Below, piece by piece: positions 36,418 through 49,372 of a DNA stretch of 64,000 bases; the first letter of the stretch is position 1, and every line of letters starts with the position of its first letter. The stretch lies in the NCBI GenBank assembly GCA_027946555.1, contig JAPEVC010000117.1, positions 1-64,000 on the forward strand. Reading direction: 5' to 3'. The notes under the pieces are model-generated. The model was given only the letters and a program-made list of their open reading frames with translations, did not search any database and was not told the DNA's origin. Position numbers and translations under genes: made by a program. The stretch is from Gnomoniopsis sp. IMI 355080 (Eukaryota; Ascomycota; Sordariomycetes; Diaporthales; Gnomoniaceae).

Positions 36418-39400
36418 TGCTGGGGTGTTACGTGCGCGACCTCGTACCGCAGACAGGATGAAGAGCGCCAGGCCAGGAGAGGAGCATTATGTTCAAGCCA
36501 GTTCAGCAAGGCCGACGAATCGCAACAGTGGGAATTCCCCGACGCTGCCAAATCGGCGCCACGGCAAAAACCGTACATGGGATCCCATCGGTGCTCGGCG
36601 GCTTACGTTTGGTGCTCGTTGGGCTGGGGGTCTTTTGTCGCATCTTCCTGGTCAAATCAAAGCCACAGGGTCTGTTGATGGTTGTACGAATCCAGAACTG
36701 GCGCTGCCCTGTCAGGCTGGGGTCAAGTGTCTGGACCGCCTTCGACCAATCTGATTTTTGTGCAATCTTGACGGAGAAATCAGAGGTTTGCTTATGCGCC
36801 GGTGATGCATGATGCCCCGTGGTAAAATAAACTAAAGAATAGCTGGGGCGAAAAAGCAAGTGCAGGCCCATGGCGTTGAACGATGAACGTCACCATCAAA
36901 TAGGACTTACAAAAGTACATTACGACCCCTGAATGATTGTCTTTCATTTGCCTATTCTGTCCATTGGCAAGGTTTTCCGAAATTTTACTTCATTTTGATT
37001 CGTCCAAATTTCTTAAATCCGATAGGGTATACAGCGTCGCCGCCTGGTCAATATAGTAGAAAGGCCTCGATCTCGGGCAGCCAAAGTTTGACAAGGTACG
37101 TGTGCTTCACATTGTTCATTATATTCCTATGAGAAGTGCGTCATGGATTTTTTTCTCCCCAGAATCTTCCAACTGCGAAGTCACTGGTCGAGATTTGCCC
37201 AGGATGTTTATTCCAGGATCTCAGTGTACTCTGTAGACAAGTTCATGATAGATCTTATAAACGATGGATGCGCTCCACCACACGATCTTCACGGGAAAGT
37301 AAGGTTAAACGTGACGGAGGGGAATGAGTCGAGCATCTGTGCGGCGCACTTCCAAGGGCCCCCTTTCCTTTCATCAGAAATGCACGACGGGTAGCAAGGG
37401 TCTCCCGCTGGATTGGCCTGTCATGCATCCAGCGAACAGGCCGGCAGGTCTCCCATGCTCTGGAACTCGTGGTGGATGTGCGCCTCACAGATCGCCCGTG
37501 TGGGTTGGTGGGCAATAGAGTTGGTGTGGTCCCCGGCTGCGGCCAGGCCACCCTTCTTTCCAATTTCTTGGCGCAGCACCTCTTCTCTTGTATTCTCTTT
37601 TCCTTTCCCGCCTTCACTCCTTGCAAAATGGTTGGTGCCACATTAGGGAAGAATTAACTGATGACCCCAATATGGCTCTGTCAGATTGTTGGCTTCCGAA
37701 TGCACTCGGGCCGTCTGTGGCGGTCATCATCAGCGCTGATTGAAATCTCGGCTAGAGAACGGTCGTGGGTGCTCCGAAGCCACACTACCGGTGTTGCTTC
37801 CGAATCCAGCCTGTATCACTCGTCTACCCGGACAAAACGAAAAGTCCAGGTTTGCATTCACTCGATGATTCGACAGTCCTGAGATATCGGGTGCCTAGCC
37901 TGCCTCGAATTCGAAGAAGCCGGGTATCATGCGCCATTACGGAGCAGTCCTTCTACGTGAAAACCCACCAAACACGGGCACCGGTGTTATTGGATTACCA
38001 ATGATACTCACAGAGGGTTCTCGAGGCAGTATTCGCCGGTATTGAAGGTGATGAACGGGAGTCTTCCAAGAGAAAGTCTAGCCGGTCGTAAAAAGGCAGC
38101 TAAGCGGCGCAGGAAACGCATGCTGGGCCAGATGGGCATCGACTTGTCATGGATGAAGCGCAGAAAATGCGGAAGGAATATCCGCCTTGCGCATGTCACT
38201 GATGCTTTCCTTGCGCGTCCAGGCTTCAGTGTGCAAGAGAGGTATGTGGCCAGTCTCACTGTGGGTCTTGATATTCGCATTTCCAGTCACCGAAAGGTGC
38301 TTCGGCCTAGCATATCCACTCGATCATCACCGAAGGGAGCTTCTTCACGCTTCAAATCACACGTTTGTCGAGCAGCACATCTAGCGAAAGTCCACTAAAT
38401 GACCTCGAATGAGAATGGAACTTGTTTGTATATTGAAACAGAATTAATACTGAAATAACACGCCTGGTGCTTGCCTTCCATTTCCAACGCTTTCTGTCTG
38501 ACTGTTGTAAAGGTCAGCTCACATACGCTGGCCAGGGCTACTTACAGAGGCAGTCACTCCTGCGCCAACAGTCAAAGTCGAGTTGATGGCACCCGCCACT
38601 GTCGCGAAAGGTGAGACGGTAGGCATCAAATGTAGTCGGTGCAGCGGTTCACAAGAAGGCACTGCCAGTAGCACTGGCGTCCGAGAGTGCGAGAGGCGGT
38701 TCGTCTTCATTTTCCAATTCTTCCCCCCTGTGGACACGTTCCGAGGCTTCCTTGAGAAAGCTGCCGCCGGGTTGTTGTGGGGGAAGGGGGTTGCAGTCAA
38801 TGCATGAAAACTCACGTGTCAATGGTGTGGGCATGAAAATTGACAGACTGGGCGGTCGTATCGGTGTTGAGGCGCGTCAAAGGCGTCAGTTACGTTGAAA
38901 GAGGTTGTACGTGCAGCACACACACTGTCAGTTTTGTGGACAGTCAGTAACGCTCCCAAAAGTCAGACCCTGTCAGCGTCAAGTTGCGAGTCTACTTGAC
39001 GCGTGTCTTTCCTCCCATCACTTGGTTTTTTGATAGTGTTGCTGGTCTGGGGCTCCCATCTGAGGACCTGTTGATGGAGCCAACCACTGCATTCTGAGCA
39101 GCAGCTCGACTTACAACGAGAACTACGAAGGGTTCTGGCAGTAAATTGGCAGCTTCAATATGGCAATGGCTTGCGGTTCAAGTTCAATGGCGGTATGCAC
39201 TGATCACGCGGGAGAGCTCTTGCTGCTTGTATATATATATAGTAATGGAACATATACTCAGCTGATAGTCCGAGAGTCCATCTTGACTCCATGATACAAT
39301 ACGTCTTAGCCCCAATCCGTTCTGGCCTTGACAATCAAGTCGTTCCTTTGGCATTGTTCGATCGGTGAGAGCAGAAGGCTGCGGCATAGATTCATGACCG

Positions 39401-41139
39401 CGTTTTGGAATCTTGCCAACGGTGACTCAGGTCACTTATCGGCAACGGCCCTGGCGACCACCACCAGTAGCGAAGGTGCGTAGACGATACCGGTGCTCGG
39501 ACCAAAGGGAGCGGGCTAGAGCCACCGAAACCTTAGACCAAATCAACGACAAGTGGTCAAGGTCAGCCGCCGATATCAAGCTGTCATAGTAGCAGCACTC
39601 TCGTAAGCCACTCGAACAACTGGAAGTCCCCCCCCAGTTCCCTGTCTACTGATGAAGTGTCGTCTCGGGTGCAGGAATACACAAGACTTTCGCCCGAGGT
39701 TGATCAGCAAATGCGAGGCCCGGCTCGCATCAGATAACACTCGCCCAGCACATCCGGTCATAGCACCGACGGCTATCTGTTAGGGATTTGGGATCGTGGC
39801 AATGTGACGTGTTGCGGGTTCCCTGGTTCCACGGGCACAGTTGGATCGTACCATACCAGAGTACGTTGCGGGCTTTGCAAGCTCGGGCCAGCCAGCGTTA
39901 CCTGAGAGTGGAAAAATGGGAGGATTGGTTGAAAAACAGAAATCGCAATACCACGGTGCCCTGACTACAAGACCCTAGGCGGCGAAGCACACACATCCGA
40001 TCTTCCGCATTCTTGCATGGGCCGGGGTTTGATACTGCACCCGAGAATTTACAGAATGAATTCTGCGTACATCATCATGGTGGTTTGTTGTGGAGTGGGT
40101 GTAAAGATCCCACATTGAAGGTACATGGCCGCGACTGGGCTCCAGCCTAACAGGTATATACCGCGGGCTATACAAATAAGAGGTTCAGTGCATCTATCGT
40201 ACCAGGCTGTGGTGGAGCAAAGTCTGTCATGGGTAGCCCCAGATCTACCACGATTGTAGGGGATATATTTTGGGGCGCACCGCGGTAGAATTGAATCTTT
40301 TCTGAGCCGGGCCTTGAATAGGTAATGGCTGCTACATTGTACGACGTCGTCAAGTCTTCTCGTCACACTCTGCCAACCTCTGCCATGCTGACCGAGTGGG
40401 GAGATACTGTACATCGGTAAGTACGCCCGGTAGACCCCTCTGCCTTGCTTGCTTGTTCACTGCGCTCAGTGCGGCCCATTCACCTTGAGAAGAGTCAGCC
40501 ACCAACAATCATCGGGTGAATCTTTGTCATTCCGTCTTCACGTCGTATGCAGGTGTCAGAGGTCTCTTTATGCGTCGTGGGACCTCGTCTAAGCTGTTTT
40601 GTGTCTGAACTGTGCCCGGGCGTGAATTTGCTGGAGATGGTCGGATGGTCAATATTCTCGTGGTCTGTGGTCGATAACAGCCCTGGAGGCAGGTAGTGAG
40701 AATCTCGAGCGCCGACCCTCAAGCACGAGAGGCAGAGTTCATGCCCATGTCTGTCCGGAATTTTCACGAGAGCATGGAAGAGTATTCCTCACAGCAAGGC
40801 CAAGGAAATCCAGTACTGTTCTTATGTGCAACACAACTACAGCCAGCCATGGACAATGACCGCAGATTGCCACCCCATCTGAGCAATGATCGAGGAAATG
40901 AAGCGTATCAGTTGAAGTAAATGGCAACAGACTTGTTATAATACTCACCTAAATGTTAGAAATTGAATTGTTTCTATTTTCATTCTTATTTCGTTGTAGT
41001 AAGTACCTAGGTCCTGCCGTCAGTTGAGTTGCACGCTGATTCGCTTAGTAAGCTGGAAGAATCTGAAATTGTTACCTCATCAACAACACTCCAAACGACT
41101 TCACATCCCAAACAACAACAACAATCTGACTACGCAAAC

Positions 41140-44100
41140 ATGGCCAGCCTCAAGCGAACAGCAGGATCGGATCCTTTGGCCTCAAATATCTCAAGCAAAG
41201 TCTACGTGCGCTCAACAAGAAGTGGAAAGGTCCAAAAGATCGTGCGCGAAGTGTATCTGAGGCAGGACATCCCCTGCTCATCCAATCTGTGCTCCAGCTG
41301 TTTGAAGACCGCGCCTCGAGATGCTGCTGGAAAAGGTACGCCCTTGATTCAAAAGTCTCCTTTACACAATTGCTAATTTTCAATTGTAGTCCCCCCTTTT
41401 GTGCTCTCAAAGGAGCCAGCAGGCACCAAAGCCTATCCAAAGGGCCACTACCTGGTGCCTGACACAAACGCCTTCCTGACCGCCATGGACCTCTTTGAGC
41501 AGGCCTCTGCCTTCTACGACGTTATCGTGCTGCAGGTGGTGTTGGAGGAGTTACGGGGCCGATCGCTGCCCCTGTACAATCGCTTGATCGCCCTCACCAA
41601 GAGCGATGAGAAGCGGTTCTATGTCTTCTTCAACGAGTTCCGCCTCGAAACCTACGTGACGCGGGCAGCCGGAGAAACCGTCAATGATCGAAACGATAGG
41701 GCCGTGCGGAAGGCGGTGAAGTGGTACGCGGAGCATCTGAGCCACACAGCGAAGAAGGCGAAGAATGTGCCCACGGTGGTCATGCTGAGTAATGATCGCG
41801 ACAACCTGAGGAAAGCAAAGGAGGATGGCATCGCGGCAGCTTCGCTTGGAGAATACGTCAAGGGTTTGGAGAATGCCGACGAGTTGATGGACATGATACC
41901 TGAAACCCAGGTGGAAGTCACCAGGCTCAGACAGCCGGGTGAACACCTATATGCGGAGTACTACTCTGTGTCAAAAATGATGACTGGTGTCAAAAGTGGG
42001 CTTTTACATCAGGGAATTTTCAGTGTTTCGCCGTACAACTATCTGGAGGGCTCAATCAGGGTGCCAGCTTTTCCCAAGGCGCTACTCATCCTGGGAAGAG
42101 AAAACATAAATCGCGCGGTAGACGGTGATGTTGTTGTTGTTGAGGTTCTGCCAAAGGATCAGTGGAAAGAACCATCGACTCAAATCATTGAGGAGGAAAC
42201 CATTACAAAGAACGAGAACGCAGACGCAGACGAGGGCGAGGACCTTATTTCAGAGAAGGAGAGGAAGGCTCTGCAGGAAGAGGTGAAGAGGACCCAAGGC
42301 AAAACGGGAGAGGGTCACCTCCAGCCTACAGCGAAGGTTGTGGGTGTGATCAAGCGCAATTGGCGTCAATATGTCGGCCACATTGACCAATCGTCAGTCA
42401 GCCAATCTTCCGCCCAAGGGAGGAAGCAAGATACCGTCTTCCTCATCCCTATGGACAAGAAGATTCCCAAGATCCGACTCCGAACAAGACAGGTTGGTGA
42501 GCTGTTGGGAAAGAGGATACTGGTTACGATGGATGCCTGGGATCGTGATTCCAGGCATCCTGTGGGACACCTGGTTCGGTCACTGGGTGAGATGGAGACC
42601 AAAGCTGCGGAGACGGAGGCTTTGCTGCTGGAGTACGACGTGCAGTACCGGCCCTTCCCGAAGACGGTGCTGGATTGTCTGCCCAAGGAAGGACATGACT
42701 GGACCGTCCCAGCCAGCATGGACGACCCAGGTTGGAGGGACAGGCAGGACCTCCGTGACCTGTTGATATGCAGTATCGATCCCATCGGTTGCCAGGATAT
42801 TGACGATGCACTCCACGCCAGAGCACTGCCCAACGGCAATTTCGAGGTTGGAGTACATATCGCGGATGTGTCTCACTTTGTCAAGCCAAACAATGCCATG
42901 GACACAGAAGCAAGTATCCGCGGTACAACGGTCTACTTGGTAGATAAGCGTATCGACATGTTGCCCATGCTTCTCGGCACGGATCTTTGCTCGCTGAAGC
43001 CATACGTGGAGCGATACGCGTTTTCAGCAATCTGGGAGATGACTCCTGATGCCGACATTGTCAATGTGCGGTTCACAAAGTCTGTCATCAAATCACGAGA
43101 AGCTTTTAGCTATGAGGATGCCCAGCTCCGAGTCGAGGACGCTTCTCACCAAGACGATCTTACGAAGGGAATACGGACTCTGCTCGAGCTATCCAAGAAG
43201 CTCAAACAGAAGCGCATGGACGCAGGAGCACTTAGCCTGTCCTCACCCGAGGTCAAAGTACAGATGGAGTCAGAAACGTCGGATCCGATTGACATCAAAA
43301 CCAAAAAACACCTTGAAACGATGTCTCTTGTGGAAGAGTTCATGTTGCTCGCCAACGTCTCTGTTGCCCGACGGATTTTTGAAGCCTTCCCGCAGACCGC
43401 TATCCTGCGTCGTCACGCCGCGCCGCCGAAAACCAACTTTGATGAGCTTGCAAATCAGCTCAAGGTCAAGAAGGGCTTAGATCTTCACGTTGACTCCTCA
43501 CGGGCGCTGGCGGACAGCTTGGATGCCTGTGTCGATCCCTCTGAACCCTTCTTCAACACACTGGTGCGTATCATGGCCACTCGCTGCATGATGTCCGCCG
43601 AGTATTTCTGCTCCGGCACACAATCAGAGCCAGAGTTCCGCCATTATGGTCTCGCGTCAGAGATCTACACGCACTTCACTTCGCCGATCCGTCGGTACGC
43701 CGACTTGATGGCCCACAGGCAGCTCGCCGCCGCCATTGAGTACGAGCCCATCGCACCCTCTGTGCGCAGCCGCGGCCGTCTCGAGGCAGTGTGTAAGAAC
43801 ATTAATGTGAGGCATCGTAATGCGCAGCTGGCCGGGCGGGCGAGCATTGCCTACTACGTGGGCCAGGCTGTGCGTGGTAAGATCACCGAGGAGGATGGTT
43901 TTGTAATGAAAATATTCAGCAACGGCTTCGTTGTGCTGGTGCCCCGCTTCGGCATCGAGAGCGTCATTCGTCTGCGAGACCTTGCTGAGCCAGAGCCCAC
44001 GGCCACTTTCGATGCTGAGACGTACACCCTGACAACAACGGGAAGCAGGGACATTCGGCTAGAGCTGTTCCAGAAGGTCAGGGTCAGGATCAGTGATCAG

Positions 44101-44157
44101 AAGGATGAGACGACAGGCAAGAGGGGCGTCAAGATGGAGCTGGTCCCGTCGGAGTAG
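41140..44157 (+). CDS. DIS3: Exosome ribonuclease Dis3/Rrp44
   Basis: Exons 41140-41335 and 41390-44157 give 987 residues (yeast Dis3 has 1001); the 54-base intron has a TGCTAAT branch site and keeps phase. Dis3 is the catalytic subunit of the nuclear and cytoplasmic RNA exosome, with a 3'-5' exonuclease and a PIN endonuclease. All hallmarks are visible. The N-terminal CR3 cysteines are Cys46, Cys51 and Cys54 (CSSNLCSSC). The PIN domain starts at PDTNAF with Asp90, matching yeast Asp91. Cold-shock/OB domains follow. The RNB active site is DPIGCQDIDD with Asp529, 535, 537 and 538, at the same spacing as yeast Asp543/549/551/552. HADV-like VHIADVSHFV, the YCSGTQ-type FCSGTQ block, HYGLASEIYTHFTSPIRRYADL and a C-terminal S1 domain complete it. 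The ATG at 41140 opens the conserved MASLKR start. Both nuclease centres look intact. Confidence 0.96.
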
Positions 44158-45454
44158 GTGATTTACAGGGCTCCGCGTAGCATGAGCCTGATTTTCAACT
44201 GCATCTGGCAGAGCTCAGCTTCACATACAGGTAAGAAGTCCGAAGTACTGCTCCTGATCTCGAAGCACCCTTCGCCGCACTTCCGGTCCTTGAATGCTGA
44301 TGAGCAAGGAGCGAATGCGCAGACAGTGGCCATTTGTAACACTGGTTCGGCCCCATGTCAGCGGTCCTTACGCGGAAGTGCTATATTGTTCAGAGGTAGC
44401 CTATCTGCGTCAAAAGGAATAGAAGGAAGCAGCAGGTTGCCACCTCGCCCGCAGCCTCAAAAGGGTGCCGTGAATATAATGTATGTACAAGGGCAGCCCT
44501 GTGCTTGGATAGATGACAGAAAGCTTTGCTTCTAGATTTTTGAAGCTACTATTGAGAAGACCTAACAAGCACCGATCGATGCCTGGAAATCGCCAGGCTT
44601 GTAGCGTAGGGACATCTTCACAAGAACTACAACATGAAAGTGACCAGGACTACACAGCATGGACTTCAGCTCAAAGGGTCAAGCAGCTCCGTGCCACATT
44701 TCAAACATCTATGATATGGTCAGTGAAGATTGGTGTGACAATTTGAGTAGGTCATACTATACTTGATAGAGGTCGAGGCTGAGAAGCGCCCATTTACAAT
44801 ATAGTCACCATCACGATGGCCTCAACCACATAAAAGCATACCTAGGTGGAAACCAACCGTTCGCTCTCCCCTAAACAAGCCAGTCAGGGGCAAATAAAAA
44901 TATGTTTTCAAGCGTTCCGATATACGTGCTCTGTCGGTCGAAGATTGCGATGTCTTGAACGCTGTGGCTGTCTTACCTCGTTGCCGTCTGCTATATGTAT
45001 GTACAAGGTATTCAACGTGACCAACATTTTCACTGCCTGCACGCATGGCTGACTTGCCAAGTGCTACCCAGGCCCGCTGTATACATGCTGTTGGTGGCGT
45101 TTGAGGCATGGAGCTCAATCACAAGAGAGTGGAAAGCAAGGATGTTCGCCCGCGGCCAAGTGCACTTGTATTTTCGCCTTTTCTATCCTTTCTCTCGTCT
45201 ACACAAGTCTTTCAATAAGTGTTTTCTGTTTCCGTCTGGGACTTCTGCTTACAATTCGTTCCAGTCTATACGAACCAAGTCATGACCAACTCTGAGCCAG
45301 ACCCATGACAGATAAGCCAGCCTGGTATTAGACTGTGACGGCCGGTGTTCCAAGCCGCGTTACAGGGCCACAACATCCTTCACTTTCCTAGCTCTCCAGA
45401 TTCCTTGACAGTGAAGAAGCCTAGTTCACAGCAGCCGCTCAGGGAGTTCGGTGA
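44158..45454. other. Intergenic between DIS3 and the oxidoreductase pseudogene
   Basis: These 1.3 kb contain no supported gene. An ACCTAGGT palindrome lies at 44840. The final ~100 bases include in-frame stops (TAG 45422, TGA 45452) just before the first conserved oxidoreductase residues, so the normal first exon of that gene is missing or unrecognisable. Confidence 0.5.
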
Positions 45455-46931
45455 GCCGCCGTGGCAAGACCAACTTCCGCAGACGACGTCTCGGCGCTCC
45501 TGAAAGCCCTCCGGCAACATTTGCCCAAAGATGTGCCCATTGCTGTCCGCGGTGCCGGGCATGCGACGTACGGTGGCATGGTCAAGGCTGCTGCCAGCGT
45601 GACCATTGACATTCGTGGGCTCCGGGGAATTGATATCCCCTGGCGAGAAACATGTCCGTATAGGGGTTGGCGAAACTGGAGGTAAGCAGCAGTCATTACT
45701 GCCTTGCCAAGAATCTTGCTCCTGAATCCGAAGATACTGATTCCCAACTAATAGTTCTGTCTACGCTACCCTCGAAGCTCACAAGCCCCGGCTTACCACA
45801 GTAGGTAGCCGCATGCCAACAGTCGGCGTTGCAGGATTCCTGCTCGGTGGAAGCATATCGACTCTGTCTTCACATTCTGGATTCGGTTCTCGGCATGGGA
45901 GGTAAATACAATGGCATTCACCAAGTAAAGTTCAAGTTGTGGTAAATTGACTGACCATCGATTCTCAGGTTGTCACAGCCGCGGGAGACATTGTGCGTGC
46001 GTCCCGCAACGACGACGATATATCGGACCTCTGGGATGCCCTCCGCAGCGGATCGACCAACTTGGGGATGGTAACTGCCGTGGAGATGGCCTGTTCCCCT
46101 CATCCAGCAATATATCGCGGCACAAACGCCTTCTACTTACCTATATCGCGACACGCGACTCTTAAAGCGCTTGTCGCCATGGGCTCAGAGCCATCTCCGC
46201 GAGATGGTCAGCCTATCAACCACTCCATCCGGAGCACTTCCTACTTCATGGGAATGGAAATCATCACTACCATGTTGACGAATTCTGGATCCCCCGAGGA
46301 GGTGGACATGCACGACTGGCTTGGTGTCTGAGGACGAGTTCCCCTGACCGGGAGGCTGAAAGCATCCTCTCACGGCGAGTTCATCACAGAGTACGGAAAG
46401 CTGGTTTCAGAATTTGGCCCGCGGACACTAGCTAAGACGATCACGCTGAAGATGGACTTCGATATGCTGAACGCCTTGGTTGATCTATGGTATGCGTGCA
46501 ACGATGTTATTTGTCAGAGAGTATCGGGTCTGAGGCACTCTCGCGTATTCCAAGGCTTATCGGTAGGTATGCTTGAGACAGCATGCCAGGCGGTTCCCTC
46601 GCAGCCACAGTCTACCACTTCCCAAGGTTTGGACCCGAAAGACGGCCCGCTTATTGTGGTTGAATCTTACATGACCTGGAAAAAGGCTGAGGAGGATGAT
46701 GAATCAATGGAAAAGACAGTAGCTGGCTTTCTGAAGAATTGCGTAAGCCTTGCTCAAGAAAGGCACCTCGCACATCGCTTCATATTTCCAAACTATGCCT
46801 GGCCAACAGACGATGTCATGAAGGGGTATGGCGAGCAGCGTCTAGCGGTCTTGCATGGCACAGCTCAAAAGTGGGACCCCGAGGGTTTCTTCCAGACACA
46901 ATTTGTGGGCGGGTTCACATTGAGTAAATAG
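45455..46931 (+). pseudogene. Degraded FAD-linked oxidoreductase (berberine-bridge-like)
   Basis: The conserved FAD-binding PCMH fold can be followed in order: ARPTSADDVSALLKAL, VPIAVRGAGHATYGG, VTIDIRGLRGID, then SVYATLEAH, GSRMPTVGVAGFLLGGSIS, EVVTAAGDIVRAS, DLWDALRSGSTNLGMVTAVEM, and a C-terminal BBE part ending GEQRLAVLHGTAQKWDPEGFFQ. Introns at 45682-45756 and 45902-45968 have good GT-AG ends. The gene is broken. There is no Met or secretion signal, and stops lie just upstream. The KHVRIGVGETG segment (45649-45681) is in a different frame from both flanks. The frame shifts again before the 45902 donor, where part of the FAD loop is missing. A TGA interrupts the ORF at 46329. Intact relatives oxidise alcohols or alkaloid-like compounds, often in secondary metabolism. 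Assembly error is possible but less likely with several lesions. Confidence 0.75.
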
Positions 46932-47648
46932 GTGCTACACCTATCCATTGTGAATTAACAATATCATCCTTGGGAGTGCATATGTGGTTTGCCATCGGAG
47001 GGAGAACGTGGATGCTCGTAATTCTGCCGCTGGTCGTCCCCGTGGGTTTGATCGTTGTTGTCCGCGGGCTTCTTGACCAGACGCCAAATTAGCAACTGTC
47101 TCACCTGGTGTCCTTTGTTCTCAAAAAAGCTTGATAATGGAAAATACGTCGTCTGCATGAGAATGGGGAAAGCCTGTGCTTTGTAATCTGCATTCCGGGC
47201 CTTCTGTTCGGGGCCGGCCGCTGGAGGAGAGGTTCTCCAGATGAGTCCAGCACGGCTCTTACTCCCCCGACCTTCCGAGTTCAGCGGTGCGAATGACACG
47301 GAGATACAAGTCGAGTATGGTTTCGCGAAGCATGCCAGGCACAAGTATGAGTAAGATGACGTTCACCTTGATAGGATTCATTCTGGGCGCCGACGATGCA
47401 GGAGACGGTACACCACACCGAACACTATCTTTACTACAGACAAGGTGATGGACAGAATGTTTGGACGCGCACAATTCACCCGTATTACCAAGAGCTGCCG
47501 TAGGGGGCAACTATGGCTGTTGCTTGAATTGATCTCGAATAAACCGTCTTCATGGAAACTGTTTCTATAACCTAAAGTAAGGTAGACTGGCCTTTTAAAC
47601 GCCTGACGCCTTAGCAATACAAAGTGACAACCGATTGAGAGCTCAGTA
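46932..47648. other. Intergenic between pseudogene and NUG1 3' end
   Basis: No supported gene in 717 bases. A 36-codon plus-strand frame at 46982-47092 encodes a hydrophobic peptide, and a minus-strand frame at 47259-47386 encodes another, but neither matches a known family. Confidence 0.45.
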
Positions 47649-49372
47649 TCACTCCTTCATTTCAACCTCCTTAGTCTCAGGCTCGTCTCCCCACAAGCCC
47701 TCGATCTTGAACTCCGCTGCCCACTCCGTCACGATCTGCTTCTGGTCTGCAGCCGTCTCTGTATCGGGCACAGCCGAGACAGTCTTGATACCAGCAACAG
47801 CAGGAGTACCTTCAGCTGCCGGCGCAGCTGCCGGTGTAGCTGCCCAAGCCGGTACGTCGACCCAGCCCTGGATTCGGCCATCACGCCAGTCTGTAACAAC
47901 CGTCATGGCAGCAGCCTGGAGGTTCGGCACACCGCCCCGACCCAGACGGCCACGCTTGCGAGCCACCTGCACAAGGAAGTCTGTTGTCGAGTCCGTGCTG
48001 TCGGGGTTCTTCAGCAGCGGCGGAAGGTCGTAGACATTTGTCAGGCGTTCCATCAACTGCGGCGAGGTTGATAGGCGCTTGAGCAGCAGCTGCACAGCGG
48101 GGACTGGGTCGTCGATCATCTTTGGAGGCACAACATTGAGCAGCACCAGGTGTGCCTTGGCCTCTGTGGCATTCTTTGGGACGAACGTTGCCGACGAAGC
48201 GTCGGTTGTCGAGGGGAAAACGATGCCGGGCGAGTCAAGCAGCGTCAGCTTGCTGTCGATCTTGACGGCGCGAATGGACGTCGTCACGCCAGCCTCGGCA
48301 CCAGCAGGGCATGCTGAGCGCTGACCACCGCCACGGCCGCTCAGTCGGGAAAGAAGGGCATTGATAACGGAAGACTTTCCCACGTTTGGGTAGCCGATGA
48401 CGCCGACAGAGATGGCACGCTTGAGGCCCCGGCCTGCGGCAAAGGTCTTGAGGGCGCGGAAGAGCGTTGTGCTGGTGCTCTGGACGGTCAGGTCGCGGTG
48501 GTTGAAAGTGTGGGCATTGGCGGCGGCGTTGGATGCGCGGAGAGGGAGGGTCGGGAAGTAGTTGCGGAGGTGGGCGAGCCAGGCTTTCAGGACGGGAGGG
48601 GGGATCAGATCGATCTTATTGAGGATGAGAATGAGACGCTTGCCGCCAGAGGCTGCTTGCATGACTGCGCGCTCAACGTCTCTTGACCGTGTACCTTCTG
48701 GATCTCGAGCGTCCAGAACGTATAGCACCACATCTGCTTGTTCGACAACCTGCTTGAAGACTTTGTCATAGGCTTTTCGTGAGGTTGCATCGCGTCCAAC
48801 AGGCACAGCGCTAGACTCATTGTCGTCGTCGTCTTCCGAATCATCATCGTCGTCCATGTCATCGCCGCTGCCCAGATCCCGTTCATAGTCCTCCGCAGCG
48901 CGCCGTGCGCTCGCCAACAGTGCAGCCATAGGGTTCGATTCGTCGACGACGTCGTCGTCGTCCATCATGTCGTCGTCATCGACATCGTCACCCTCAACAT
49001 CGTCCATGGCATCCTCGGCATCGTCGCTCTGCTCCACCTGGCCGGTCCTCGCAGCCTTGGCAGCCTCCTTGCGCTTGCGCGCCTCTTCCTCTTTGCGCAG
49101 TCGCTTCTCTTCGATCTCGGCCAGAAGCCTCTCCTTGTATGGGAACAGGTTCGGAATACCGGGGTCCTTCTTCAATTTGGAGCGCCATTCGGGGTTCTTC
49201 TTGGCCTGCTTCCTGTCCTTTCTCTGCTTGGCGGCGGATTTCTTCTCGATCTTGTGTCGAAGGCGGGTGGTGCCCCGCTTGGACTTGGGTTCTGCGACAA
49301 AACAATTAGACCGAGCTCAGAGTCAAGTTTGTGGTGCTCTGACTTACTGCCTGGCTTATTGATTCCACCCAT
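47649..49372 (-). CDS. NUG1: Nucleolar/nuclear GTPase Nug1 (60S ribosome export)
   Basis: Minus-strand exons 49372-49348 and 49291-47649 (56-base intron, GTAAGT...CGCAG) encode 555 residues. The first exon holds only eight codons plus one base. Nug1 is a circularly permuted GTPase of the YlqF/YawG group needed to assemble and export pre-60S subunits. The N-terminus is the basic RNA-binding region (PKSKRGTTRLRHKIEKKSA, NPEWRSKLKKDPGIPNLFPYK). A very acidic, Asp-rich stretch occupies residues ~97-167. The permuted motif order is clear: DARDPEGTRSRDVE, G4 NKID at 233-236, G1 GYPNVGKSS at 308-316, and G3 DSPG at 361-364. The gene is divergent from the HAD phosphatase gene across 611 bases. Identification is firm; a paralogous Nog2/Lsg1 assignment is less fitting because of the N-terminal GN3L-type region. 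Confidence 0.94.

Larger units (their letters stand above)
29165..41139. other. Gene-poor region, 12 kb
   Basis: The largest gap in the window. No frame carries a recognisable domain. It contains a 12-bp-arm hairpin (30158-30198), a perfect 20-bp palindrome (31894-31913), a (CTG)7 run (36397), GCAA/GCCA short tandem repeats at 35270-35295, three TACTGTAC motifs (29556, 30705, 40405) and two ACCTAGGT palindromes (31199, 41005). A series of protein-like minus-strand frames at 32991-34767 is described among the findings. The first few hundred bases are the promoter and leader of the Rsc7-like gene; the last ~500 are those of DIS3. Confidence 0.5.

Noticed and set aside
46322..46377. Possible intron removing the TGA in the oxidoreductase
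   Set aside because: The only GT-AG pairs nearby give introns under 40 bases or shift the frame, so an in-frame stop is the simpler reading.
46982..47092. 36-codon hydrophobic peptide frame resembling a small membrane protein
   Set aside because: Compared with Pmp3/RCI peptides and found not to match; too short to support without transcription data.
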